Source: Anaeromyces robustus
Taxonomy: Eukaryota; Neocallimastigomycota; Neocallimastigomycetes; Neocallimastigales; Neocallimastigaceae
Reading direction: 5' to 3'
Assembly (NCBI GenBank): GCA_002104895.1
Contig: MCFG01000155.1
Location: 57,501 to 80,000 of the forward strand
Length of the DNA: 22,500 bases
In this document: one piece after another, positions 1-12,173 of the stretch
Layout: each line of letters begins with the position of its first letter
How positions within the stretch are numbered: position 1 is the stretch's first letter
Position numbers and translations under genes: made by a program
The notes under the pieces: model-generated
Told to the model about the DNA's origin: nothing
Databases searched by the model: none
What the model saw: the letters and a program-made list of their open reading frames with translations, nothing else

Positions 1-2486
1 AAAAATAAAAAAAAAAAACTTAGAAATGATGTAATAATAACTTTTCATTTTAATTATATGTTACTAAATATGGAAAATTATAATTAAACACAAACTTTAA
101 TTACTTGCTTAAAAAATAAAAAATAAAAAGTATTGTAATTCTACAGTTAAATAATTCAAACGTGTATTTATAAAATTTGTATGACAATACAATATTAAAA
201 GTGTTGTATATAAACAACAACAAAGATTTAAAATCATTGTTAATAAAATAAAATAAAAAAAAAAATGCTGAATTTGATTTATTAACTAATAAAATAAATT
301 ATTTTTCCAAAAAAAAATGCTTGTTTAAAATGCATTAAAAAAATAATGTTATATATATTAGTAATAATAATATTATTATTGTTACTATGTTAAAAAATTT
401 TTTAAGAATTAATTTATTATTAAAATTTTAAGAAATATTTTTATAATCGACAAAGTTAAGTTTTGAGATGGCTTTCAAAGTTTGAAAAGTTTGTATATAA
501 CTTTTGTGGAATAAAAAATAATTTTATACTTTAATTTATGATAAACAAGATAAAAAAAAAATAAAATTTATTTATAATAATTAATTATTATAAATTATTA
601 TTATAAATTATTATTATTAAATTTTATTTATCCTTTTTTTTTTTTTTTTAAACTCTTTTTTTTTTTAATTAAACTTTGAAACTTTGATGGCCGTTTTTGG
701 ATAAAAAAAAAACTTTTTAAATAAAAATATTAAATAGATCCATATATTATAATGTATTATAATATATTATATAATTGATTTTTTTATAAAATTTTTTTTC
801 CATTTGTACTAAGAGGACTGTATAAAAAAAAAAAAAATAAAAAAAGTTATAGATTAATTAGCCACTATAAAAAAATTTTTTTTATTGATAAATTTAGTAA
901 TTTTAATTTTTTAATTTTTATTTATTAATATAATTATTAAATTATTAGTAAAAAAAAAAAAATTTTTTGGTAATTTTATTATTTATTAAAGTTTTTAATA
1001 ATTCTTTTTTTTATTAGTAATATTAAAACTAAACAAGTATGGGAATATAAATATTTAAAATAAATTTTTTAGAAGAAAAAAAAAGAATACTTTTTTTTTT
1101 TTTAAATATTAATATTAATATTTCATACCCTCTTTCTTTATATTATATTGTTATATAAATATATTTAAAAATCAAATCGAATAATAAATTTATTTGAATT
1201 CAATGATTTTAATATTTAACGTGATATTTAGAAAAGTGTATTATAAAACTTGATAGATAATTATTTTGTAATACAAAGTATAAAACAAAACAAAACAAAA
1301 CAAAATAAATTATAAAAAGGAACTCTTTACTAAATATTTTAATATATTAATAAATAATATATAATATAATATAATAATTATATAAAATAATGTAATATAA
1401 TATATAATATAATATATTGCATAATAAAATTATAAAAATATCATAAACAATTTTATAATAATAAATCATAAATAAACAATTCTATATATATAATAATAAA
1501 TAATAATATATAATTAATAGTATTGATTTAATAATAATTTAAAAATATATAAAAATATAATAAAAAAATATATATAAAAGATTTCTTATTTTCTTTTTAA
1601 TCATTAATATATTAAATACTCAAGAATTTAATTAAATATTATAATAATCCTTGAATATAATCGTATCTTAAAAAAAATTAGGTATAAATGAATAGTTATA
1701 ATATATTATTAATAAAGTTAATTAATATATTATTTGTATATGATTGAAAATTAAAATTTTAAAATTATTAAATTTTTTATTTAATGTAACACATAATTTT
1801 TTTATTTAATCTATATAATTAATTAATTTATATATAATATTTAAATAATAATATATAATATATTAATAAATTAGTATTATTAAATATATATTGTTAATAT
1901 ATTTATAGAAGTAAATAATATATTACAATCTATAGTACTTAAAGTTATATACCATTTAATATAATTATATTTTATTTAATGAGGAATAAATTAATATTTA
2001 CATATTATGATAATTTCCAATTTTATTATTAATAATATATTTTAATATATGGATATAATATAATGATCTTATATTAAAACAATATTATTTTTGTTGTTTT
2101 TTTTTTTATTTTTTTTTAACATATTTAATAATATGAATTTATTTACATTTTATTTAATGTTTATTAATATTTTAAATATTAATTATTATATAATTTATTA
2201 TTGATTTATTTATTCATTCATTTATTTATTTTGGATTTATATTATATTTATATTATTTATAAATAATATTATTATTAAAAAAGAAAAATTTTTGTTTTAT
2301 TATTATTATTAATATATTTATATATTTATTTAAATATTTATATTTTTATTTATTATTTATTATTTATTATTGTTTTTTTTTTTGTATTTATTAATATAAA
2401 TATTATATATATACAATATTTTTTATAAAAAAATTATTTTTTTTAAATTTTATATCAAGTTTTTATTTTTAAGTTTTATATAATAG
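1..2486. other. AT-rich intergenic region
   Basis: No gene is supported on either strand. The DNA is almost pure A/T with poly-A and poly-T runs, TA-rich stretches and short repeats such as AAAAC units near 1285-1305. Every reading frame is broken at short intervals. A weak imperfect inverted repeat pair (469-492 and 671-692) is described among the findings. Confidence 0.7.
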
Positions 2487-2820
2487 TTTAATAAAAATAA
2501 GACTTATCGAAAAGAAGAAATCAATGATGAAAGAATAAATGAACTAAATTTTGATAGAAAGAGAGAAATTATAAATTTATTAAAAAAGATTAAAAAATAA
2601 AAAAAAAAATTGAAAATTAAACAACAACAACAACAAAAAAAAAACTTTGTTATAAAATTAAAAGAAAATTAAAAAAAAAAAACAATAAAACAAGAAGGAA
2701 AGAAAATATTTATTGACTTTCAATTAAAAAAATAAAAAAAAATAAACTATAAAGCAAATAATAATACTTTTCTTGAAATTTACATAGAATAATTGAAAGA
2801 AAAATATGATCATTGATAAA
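2487..2820 (+). pseudogene. Possible eroded coding sequence, unknown family
   Basis: This stretch has a higher-complexity, coding-like composition than its surroundings. The first part (2487-2600) is open for 37 codons, begins just after an acceptor-like TATAATAG, and reads as a charged peptide containing KEEINDERINELNFDRKREI. Further open segments follow, including KQEGKKIFIDFQ and NNNTFLEIYIE, interrupted by several stops and shifts of frame. It could be a decayed gene or a remnant of a repeat element; I do not recognise a family. In DNA this AT-rich, Lys/Asn-rich open segments also arise by chance, so confidence is low. Confidence 0.3.
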
Positions 2821-3303
2821 CACTAATTATATAAATTAATTATATCCAATTAGTACTATTTATTTTATATTTAAAATTTATCAAATAATAATAATAATAA
2901 TACGACTTTATATATTAATATATTAATTTTAAAAATTATTTGTTTATCATGGTATTATTTGCTTAAAAAAAAGTATAAATTTAAATATACATTCTTTTTT
3001 TTTTTTTTGTATTAAAATTAAATATAAAATTCAATAATCTTAAAAAAAAATATAAAAGTATATATAACAAGAAACATATATATATATAAAAAATCAATTT
3101 TTTTTTTTTTTTTTTGACTATTTTTAAGATTTAAGAAATAATATATAGAAAAAAAAAAATAGTAAAAATAAAAAAAAAAAAATAAATTAAATAAATTATT
3201 AAATAAATTAAATATATTTAAGATAATAGTTTTAGTATAAAAATAAAAAACAATATATATTATATATAATAATAATAAATAAAAATATATAGTAAAAATA
3301 AAA
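2821..3303. other. 5' flank of the rhomboid gene
   Basis: Low-complexity AT-rich DNA directly upstream of the rhomboid start. It includes poly-T (about 2995-3009) and poly-T/poly-A blocks (3100-3180). No discrete promoter element can be picked out. The sequence just before the ATG is AAAATAAAA, an A-rich start context like that of the CotH gene. Confidence 0.5.
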
Positions 3304-4284
3304 ATGACAAATTTAGAACGTTCAAATACATCAATAAACGTTAAACGTTCCAATACTCTTCAATCTTTAAGAAGAGCAGGTACAGAAATTAAAAGAGCAG
3401 GTACAAGTTTAAGACGTGCAGGTACTGGTTTAAAAAGAGCAGGTACAGGTGGTTTAAAAAGAGCAGGTACAGGTTTAAAACGTGCAGGTACAGGAGCATG
3501 GAAATGGATTAATGCCGATGATGTAAAATTTGATGAAAATACCCAACCTATGGGTCATACTTTTTTCAAAAGAAATGATACCTATAAAAGATTAAATAAA
3601 TTAGATCCTAAATTTAAATCACAAAAAGATTTAGAAGAAGGTACTAGTCCTTTAAAACAAGATTTAAGTAATGAAGATCTTAATCAAGAACAAGCTTCCC
3701 CTTCATCACAAAGACCACAAAGACCACAAAGACCACAATCTTCAGCCTATGAACAAGAACTTGAACAAAGATATCGTGAAGTTCAAAGACAAAAATTAGA
3801 AGAAAAACTTAGACTTCAAGCAGAAGCAGCTGCAAAAGGGGAAGAATATATTATTGAAACAGAAGAATCACCAAAACCAAGAAGAAAAGTTAAAGATCCA
3901 GAAAAGGAAGAACGTAGAAAATCTAAAGTACCAAAAGCTCTTTATGATCCAGAAGTACGTAAACAATTAGAAGAATTAAAACAACATAAACCCTTCTTTA
4001 TGTATACAGTAACTATATTACAAATCATATTAATGATTGTATCTCTTGGTGTTAATTATGCCTACACAGGACATGTCTTTGATAATCTTCATAATAATAT
4101 ATATTTCGGTCCAAATATTGGAGTAAGTCATTTCATTTATATCTATAAATTATACATAATATAATTTGAAATAGAAATATAATTTAAAATAGAATAGAAT
4201 AAAATATATAATAGAATAAAATATACAATATAATAAATAATATAATATGATAAATAATATAATATAATAAATAGAATATAAAAA

Positions 4285-4329
<45 letters not shown>

Positions 4330-5358
4330 TTTTTATTATTATAAATATTTATTATTAGACTATAATTCATATGGGTGCAAGATATGTTCCATGTATGAAA
4401 GAATTAACATATTCAGATCCAAAGAAAAACTTTAATGTTACTATTTGTCCACAAGGTATTGCTGGTTCTATTGTAAATACAGGTATATATAAAGATGTTA
4501 ATGGTAAAGTTATTGATAAAGATATATGTTCTCTTGGTGATTTATGTGGTATGGGAGGTATTGAAGAAGGTAAAGCACCAAATCAATGGATTCGTTTTAT
4601 ATTACCAATCTTTTTACATGCTGGTATTATTCATATTTTCATTAATTTAATTTTCCAAATTCGTACTGGTATTCAAATGGAAAAAGATTTTGGTACATGG
4701 AGAATGATGATTATTTATATGGCAAGTGGTATTTTCGGATTTGCTTTTGGTGCTGATATTAGTTATAATGTACCATCCGTTGGTTGTTCAGGAGCTCTTT
4801 ATGGTAATATATTATTATATAAATATTTTTAATTATATATAAAAATATAAATATTTTATAAAATAATAATAATAATATAAATATAAATATATATAAAACG
4901 ATAAAACAAAAATTAATTTATTTCATTTTATTAATATTTATAATTTTTTTTATTAATGAAAAAAAAAATTGTTATTAATAATAGGTTTATTGGGATGTTT
5001 ATTACTTGATTTAATACAAAATTGGAAATTAATTGTAAATCCCTGGAAAGAACTTATAAAAATGTTAATTATTATTATATTTTCATTAGGTATTGGTTTA
5101 TTAAGATTTATTGATAACTTTGCTCACTTTGGAGGTTTTATTACTGGTATATTAACTGGTTTAATATTTATGCCAACCATTATTTTTGGTAAATGGGATC
5201 TTCGTAGAAAAAGATTTTTAATGATAATATCTATACCTATACTCATATTTATGTTTATTTGGGTATTTAAATCATTCTATAAAGAAGGTGATAGTAAATG
5301 TACTTGGTGTAAATATGTTACTTGTGTACCAATTGGAGAATGGTGTAAAGATTTATAA
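3304..5358 (+). CDS. Rhomboid-family intramembrane serine protease
   Basis: Three exons: 3304-4122, 4359-4803 and 4985-5358. Joined in phase across GTAAGT...TTAG and GTAATA...ATAG introns, they give about 545 residues. Rhomboids cleave substrates inside the membrane with a Ser/His dyad. The order seen is: an N-terminal R-x-x-T repeat array (residues 1-63); a Q/E-rich, probably coiled-coil cytosolic region (about 120-185) with three QRP repeats; a first membrane segment (about 231-253); a Cys-containing loop; W350-x-R352; the H-A-G-x-x-H365-x-x-x-N369 motif; catalytic Ser417 in VGCSGALYG; and catalytic His469 in NFAHFGG. A Cys-rich tail (CTWCKY...CVPIGEWC) follows the last membrane helix. Both catalytic residues and the H/N motif are present, so it looks active. 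The size and long cytosolic N-terminus fit eukaryotic secretory-pathway rhomboids rather than mitochondrial ones. The substrate cannot be inferred. Confidence 0.93.
3364..3492 (+). repeat. 21-24 bp coding minisatellite (RAGT heptads)
   Basis: Six tandem copies of a heptad (S/G-L-R/K-R-A-G-T) at residues 21-63 of the rhomboid protein, encoded by 21-bp units with one 24-bp unit carrying an extra Gly. Two related nonamer units with RSNT lie just before it. Every unit places Arg three residues before Thr. Codons vary between units (AGA/CGT for Arg, ACA/ACT for Thr), so the array is not a very recent expansion. Confidence 0.9.
4286..4325 (+). repeat. (ATT)n microsatellite in rhomboid intron 1
   Basis: About 13 ATT copies sit in the 236-nt intron 4123-4358, after an imperfect tandem of AATAGAATAAAATATA-like units. 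The repeat lies a few tens of bases upstream of the 3' splice site, where it supplies a T-rich tract. Confidence 0.85.
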
Positions 5359-5499
5359 GAATAGTCTTATGTCAACATACACACACAACAAAGATCAATA
5401 TAAATAATTCAATATCAAAAATTTTCAATTTCTATTTTTTTTTTTTTACTTTTTTTTTTTTTTTTATTAATTCATACTTTTTAATGATTATATATATTT

Positions 5500-5534
<35 letters not shown>

Positions 5535-5672
5535 GAATGAAAAAATTAAAAAAAAAAAATAAAATAAAATAAAAATAAATATATGGTAATACAATACATA
5601 CAAATATATATATATAATTATAAAAATATATATAATGAAACAATAATAATTATAAAAATATAAATAATTATA

Positions 5673-5704
<32 letters not shown>

Positions 5705-7640
5705 CTTCAAGAATTATTAGATTCATTTAGTATCTATATAATTATAATAAATTCAACTATCAATTTTAATATATACTTTTTAATATATATATAAAAAGTA
5801 TTTAGTTTTTTTTTTTTTTTACATATATAAAAATCATTTTTATATATAATACATTTTATTTTCTTTTTTCTTTTTTTTTTTTTTTTTATCATCATAGATT
5901 TTTTTTTTTTTTTTTTTTACATAAAAGAAGAAAAAAAAAAAAAAAAAACTATATATATAGATAATTTGTTATAACTTTTTTTTTTTTATATATTATTTTA
6001 TGAATTAATTTTTTTTATGTATTTATATTATAAAAAAAAAAGAAAAAGAAAAAAAATTTTTTTTTTTTTCACAAATAAATTTTAAATATAAAAAAATAAT
6101 TAAAAAAAAAAAAAAAGTTGAAAGAAAAAAAAAAAATAGAAAATATATCATTTTATTTTATTTTATTTTATTTTATTTTATTTTATTTTTTTTTTTTATT
6201 ATTATTGAATTATATAGTTTTAGTACAATCGTTAAAAACGTAAAAACGTAAAAACGTAAAAACGTAAAAAAAAAAAAAGTAAAAAAAAAAAAAAAAACTT
6301 TTATATATGTTATTTTAATCTTTTTTTTTTTTTAATTTAAAACAAAACATGCAAAACAAAACAAATCAAAACAAATCAAAAACAAACAAAAGTAAAAAAA
6401 AAAAAAAAAAAAATGAAGCAATAATAATAATAATAATAATCATAAATAAATAAATAAATAATAAAATAAGTTTTTTAATCTATAAAAAAAAAAAAAAAAA
6501 GAATTTTTTTTTATTATTAATTAAACTTTATTTTTTTTTAAAAAAAAAATACAAAAATACAAAAATACAAGCACACATCCCTACATAAAAATATATATTA
6601 ATAATAATTAACAACGCACAAAAAAAAAAAAAAATATAATAAAAAAATTCAAATTCAAATTCAAATTATTTTGTTTTTGTACTTTTAAAAAAGTACAAAA
6701 AAAAAAAAAAAAAAAAAAAAAAAGACAACAAAAAACAAAAAACAAAAAACAAAAAAAAAACAAAAAAAAAAAAACTAAAAAATAAAATTTTAAATAAAAA
6801 AAATAAAAAAATAAAAAAATAAAAAATAAAACTTTAATAATTAACAAATTAACAAATTAAAAACAAAATATAGATTAAATATTATAATTATAAACTAAAA
6901 CTAAAAATAAAAATAAATATAAACAAAAAAAAACAAAAAAAAAACAAAAAAACAAAACCTATAAAAATAACATATATAAAGATATAGAATATAAAAATAT
7001 AGAATATAAAAAAATATAAAATAAAAATATAGAATATTATATAAAAAAATATAAAATATAGAATATAAAATATAAAAAAAAAAAAAAAAAAAAAAAATAA
7101 ATCAAAAAAATATATCGAATATACAAACAAAAAAAAAAAACTTCTTGTATATTGATAAAATAATAAATAAAAATAAAACTATTTAAAAAAAAATATATAA
7201 TTAAGCTTTTTTTTTATTTATTCTTTGATTTGTTCTTTTTTTTTTTTTTTATTTTTATTTTCGTTTTTTCTTATTATTCTTAAATAAATAAAAAAAAGAA
7301 AAAAAGAAAAAAATCAAAGAACAATAATTATAAAAGAATAATTAAAAATTTTAATGTCATATAAAAATTAGGCTTTTATAATAATTAAAAAAAAAATTAA
7401 TTCTTATTATATATTATTTTATTTTATTATTATTGATGGGAAAAAAAAAAAGAAAGAGAGAAAAATAATCTTTTCTTTTTTTTTTTTTTTTCATTTGTTA
7501 GATCTATCTTAAGGGTTGAACTAATTTAAAGGTTTAAATGCTCAATTTCTGGTATATTTTTTAGTAATAAAACTTTTTTTATTTCTTTTTTAAGTATATA
7601 TTTATAATTAAGTAAATATAAAAAAGTGGAATATTTTTAT
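5359..7640. other. Low-complexity intergenic region
   Basis: 3' flank of the rhomboid gene followed by alternating poly-A and poly-T tracts, including runs of about 29 A (5504-5532) and 24 A (5681-5704), TTTTA pentamers near 6150-6190 and AACAAA-type repeats (6340-6390). No coding exon or RNA gene is visible. A short minus-strand stretch at about 7500-7640 is of slightly higher complexity and is discussed as a finding. Confidence 0.6.
6239..6270. repeat. (CGTAAAAA)x4 tandem repeat
   Basis: Four perfect copies of an 8-bp CG-containing unit. It stands out because CG dinucleotides are almost absent from the surrounding 5 kb. Function unknown. Confidence 0.85.
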
Positions 7641-7650
7641 ATTTATTTTT

Positions 7651-7657
7651 ATTATTT

Positions 7658-7699
<42 letters not shown>

Positions 7700-7709
7700 T
7701 TATTTATTT

Positions 7710-7745
<36 letters not shown>

Positions 7746-7788
7746 TTATTAATTTATTTATTTATTATTTATTTATTTATTTATTTAT
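7651..7788. repeat. TTTA/TTA tetranucleotide array
   Basis: Imperfect array of TTTA units interrupted by TTA and TTTTTA variants, about 138 bp. Similar arrays occur at 8820-8860 and 15839-15912. Confidence 0.85.
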
Positions 7789-8401
7789 AAATATAAATTT
7801 TGTTCAATTTTTTTAAATAATTTATTTATATTATATATTATAAATGAATATATTATAATATATATATTTAATTTAAAATATTTATATAATAATTGACATA
7901 TAAAGGAGTGATGATATATAAAATATATTCTATATCATTAATTAAATTTATCATATATTACAATATATTACAATATATGTATAAAAATGGAAAAATTCTA
8001 AAAAAAAAAAGTTAAAATTGACTTATTAAATGGTTTAATTTGAATCAATTAATTTATAATTTAATCATAAATATATAAAATATATATTCCATAATTACAT
8101 TAAGTATAATCAATAATATATTATAATTAATTTTTATTCTTTTTTTTCAAACGTTAAAAAAATTTAATTATAATATATATATTTTATATATAAAAAAATA
8201 TTATTAAAATTAATAATAATAAATAAAAAATAATAATTCAATATTTACTATAATAATATAAATCTAAGACACTCATAAGTAACCATGATTAATGACAAAA
8301 AAATCAATGAAACCTATAGCAAATATATTTAAAAGAGAGAAAATAAAAAATAAATTATAATATGTTTTTAATCCATTATAATAAAAATAATTAAAGAAAA
8401 T

Positions 8402-8442
<41 letters not shown>

Positions 8443-9609
8443 TTTTTTTAAAATAAATTTTAACATCATAATATTTATAATAAATATAATACATTATAAT
8501 TAAAATAAATGTATACTTTGATTATTTAATATATTATGATATAATTATGATATATAATAATCAATGAATAATTTAACTATTTAATATATAATTATAATAT
8601 ATTATAATATATTATAATAAATGAATTATTTGATTATTTATATATGAATCAATATAAATATATTATATTAGTAAAAATAATAAATAATAAATAATAAAAT
8701 AATAAATAATAAATAATAAATAATTATTATTTTTTACATAATAAAATAATTTTAATTATTATTAAATTTTTATATTATTATAATATTTTATTATAATATT
8801 TTATTATTATAATATTTTATTATTTATTTATTTTATTATTATTTATTTATTTATTTATTAAATATTACTAATTAATATTTTTCTAATTTTTTTATTTTTT
8901 ATTTTTTATTTTATTTTTTTCCTTTTTATATATATAAATTTTTTATTTAAAATTATTAATATAGTAACCTATTAACCAAAATTTTTTTTCTCTTTTTTTT
9001 TTTTCTTTCTTTTCTTTAAAAAAAAATAAAATAAAAAAAAGTAAAAATAAAAATAAAAATAAAATAAAATAAAATAAAATAAAATTAAAAAAAAAATAAA
9101 ATAAAATAAAATAAAATAAAATAAAATAAAGATATATATATAAACACAAAAGACTTCAAAGAATAAAAAAGAAAAATAAAAAAAAAAAATACTTTAAATC
9201 ATTAAATTAATAAATTGAAATTAATAATTAATATTAAGGAAAAAGAAATGTATATTTTTTCTTTAATTACAAAATAAAATATTTATTATGTATATATAAC
9301 ATTAAATATTATTAAAAGCAAACAAAAAAAAAGTTTTTGAAAGTCAACCTATTTTTCCTATTTTTTTTCTTCATTTCTTTTTTTTTTAATATATATATTT
9401 TAAGGAAATAGCGTTAACAAACAAAATAATAATAAATTAAAATAAAAATTTGTTACATAATTATATCCATTTGTATTATTTTTGAATTTTTTTTTCTTTA
9501 AATATTATGTAATAAATATAATAATAAAAAAAAAAGAAAAGAGAATAAAGGAATAAGGAAAGAAAAAGAATATATAACAAGAATTTCAACCAAATTTAAA
9601 AACTCGACA

Positions 9610-9645
<36 letters not shown>

Positions 9646-10381
9646 ATCTTCAATAAACAAAACATTATAATATATATCATATAAAGAATATTTTATTATT
9701 CCATAAATTTCAATTAATTCACTTTAATAATATTATTTTACTAAAGAAGAAAACAAACAAACTTATAATAAAGATAGAAATTAAAAAAAAAATAAATAAA
9801 TAAAATCTAAATATACAAGTACCAATTATCCATTAATTTTAACAAATGAAAAATTGAATATCAATAATAATAATAATAACAATAATATACATTAAGATAC
9901 AATAAATAGAATAAAATAGAAAATAAAATAAAATAGAAAATTACAATAAAATAAAATAAAATAAAAAATAGAAAGAACAAATTAATATAATAATAAGAAT
10001 AAAACTTTATTTATTTAAAACAGAAAATTGAAAAAGCAAAAACAAAAAAAACAAAAACAGCAATACATATAATTTAATAAAAAAAAAGAAACAAGAAAAA
10101 AGAAAAAGAGAAAAAAGAAAAAAAAAGTATAATATAAAAAAAAAAGAATTTTCAATTATATATTTTGCCATTACTTAATTTTATTATATATAATTAAAAG
10201 ATTTTATTTTTTTTTTTTTTCAAAAACAAAAAAAAAGAAAAAACTTCGTACACGTTATATCAATTAATAGTTTATTATTCAGTATTTTTTTTTTTTTTTT
10301 TTTTCAATCTTTATTATTCCTATTTATATATTATTTATTTTTATATTGCGATTATACCACACAAATATACATATAATAAAA
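7789..10381. other. AT-rich intergenic region upstream of CotH gene
   Basis: No gene is supported. It contains TAT-rich palindromic stretches (7830-8000, 8520-8720), AAATA and AAAAT repeats (9050-9125), A-rich and polypyrimidine blocks, and a 15-codon open frame at 8285-8332 that is too short to call. The last 200 bases before the CotH start contain a long T run (10286-10304) and a CG-bearing CTTCGTACACGTTATA at about 10244, which is unusual here and could be regulatory, but nothing shows this directly. Confidence 0.55.
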
Positions 10382-12103
10382 ATGATAAAAAATACCTTTA
10401 AAATAATATATTATTTTATATTTTCAAGATTAATACTGTCTATATTGACAAGTAAGTATTTAATATCATTTACATTTTAATTATATTAATAAATAAATAA
10501 ATAAATAAATAAATATATAAATATATAAAATATATAAAAATATAAAATAAATAAATAAATAATTATTATAACAATATGTTATTTTCTTTTTGTTTACTAA
10601 ATAAATTTTAAATTTTTTATTTAAATATATATTAACATTTTTTTTATTATTATAGTATTATTCAATAATTGTTTTGTAAATGGTATATAAATATATACAT
10701 TTATATATATATTTTCTTTTAAAAAAAAAAAAAAACTATTTTATAATAGATAAAATAAATTAAAATAATATATACTAAAATCTATTTTTCTATTATATAT
10801 ATATTATTAATTATTTAAATAATTTTATTTATTATTTTAATTTTCACACACACACACATATAATATTTTTTTTTTAAATTTTTGTATATTTTATTAAATA
10901 TATGAAATATATATATATCTATATAGTAAAAGCAGAAGAAGTTGTAAAATCAGTAAATATTCGTTTTCAACTTATAAATACTAATCTCAATATACGACCA
11001 TGTGTATATAGAAATGATGATATTTCTCAACCTATAGAATTAGAAAAATCAGATGAAAAATATCCATTATATTTAAAAGATGTGGAAATAGATTGTCCTA
11101 ATGATATGGAATTTAAATATCATTATGGTGATTGTAATGATAAAACACTTATTGAAGATTTTTATCGTTCTTTGAATATTACACCTGGTGAAAGTTATTC
11201 CACAGAAAATGAATTTTATAATAGACCAAAAACTAAAAGAGTAAAATTTTTACCAGAAATATGGGAAAGACCTTATGAACCTAGTAGTTATGATATTTTT
11301 GGAATTGATTATGTTGGTACATTTTATCTTCTTTCAAAAAATGCTACATTACTTGAAAATATGAATCAAATACCTCATAGTAATGTAAAAGTTCCATTTG
11401 AAGGAATATATATAGGGTAAGAAATATAATAATAATAATATATATATATATATAAAATATAATAATATATAAAATAAAAATATAATAATATATAAAATAA
11501 AAATATAATAATATATAAAATAAAATATAATAGTATATAAAATAAAATATAATAATATCAATCTATATTATATAATTTAATAATATTTACATATATATAT
11601 ATATATTTTTTTTTATGAAATAAAAATATTAAATATATATTTATTTATCTGTATATTTATTAATTAATTAATAATATATTTATTTATCTGAATATTTATT
11701 AATTAATAATATATATATATATATAATAGTGAAAAAGATACTTATAAATTTGAAGATAAAGGTTGGGAATTATCTATTGCTGGTAATTATTCAAGAATGT
11801 TTACAAAACAGTCTTTTAAAATTGTTTATAAAGGTGATGATGAACCTAAATTTTTGCCAGTAAAATTAAAATTAAAAGGTTTTGCAAATGATGCTACTAT
11901 GTTACGTGAACCTATTTGTCTTGAATTATTAAAGAAAGTAGGTATTCCAACTTATCGAGGTTCATTTGCAAGACTTTATATTGATAAGTAAGTATATATA
12001 TAATTATAATTATATATATTTATATTTTAATCATTAATTAATTAATAAATTAATATTAATATTAATAATAATATTATTATTATGATTGTTATTATTAATA
12101 TTA

Positions 12104-12173
<70 letters not shown>

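Noticed and set aside
3018-3353. 111-codon minus-strand open frame overlapping the rhomboid start
   Set aside because: Poly-Phe/Tyr/Ile product from poly-A DNA read backwards; it overlaps the real rhomboid exon.
6608-7130. Two minus-strand open frames rich in Phe/Leu
   Set aside because: They are translations of A-rich simple repeats, with no domain or coding texture.
8285-8332. 15-codon frame starting MINDKKINETYSKYI
   Set aside because: Slightly coding-like, but too short and isolated to call.
8943-9149. 68-codon minus-strand frame
   Set aside because: Derived from AAAAT repeats and polypyrimidine; low complexity throughout.
11349-11561. 70-codon minus-strand frame
   Set aside because: Antisense to CotH exon 3 and its repeat-filled intron.
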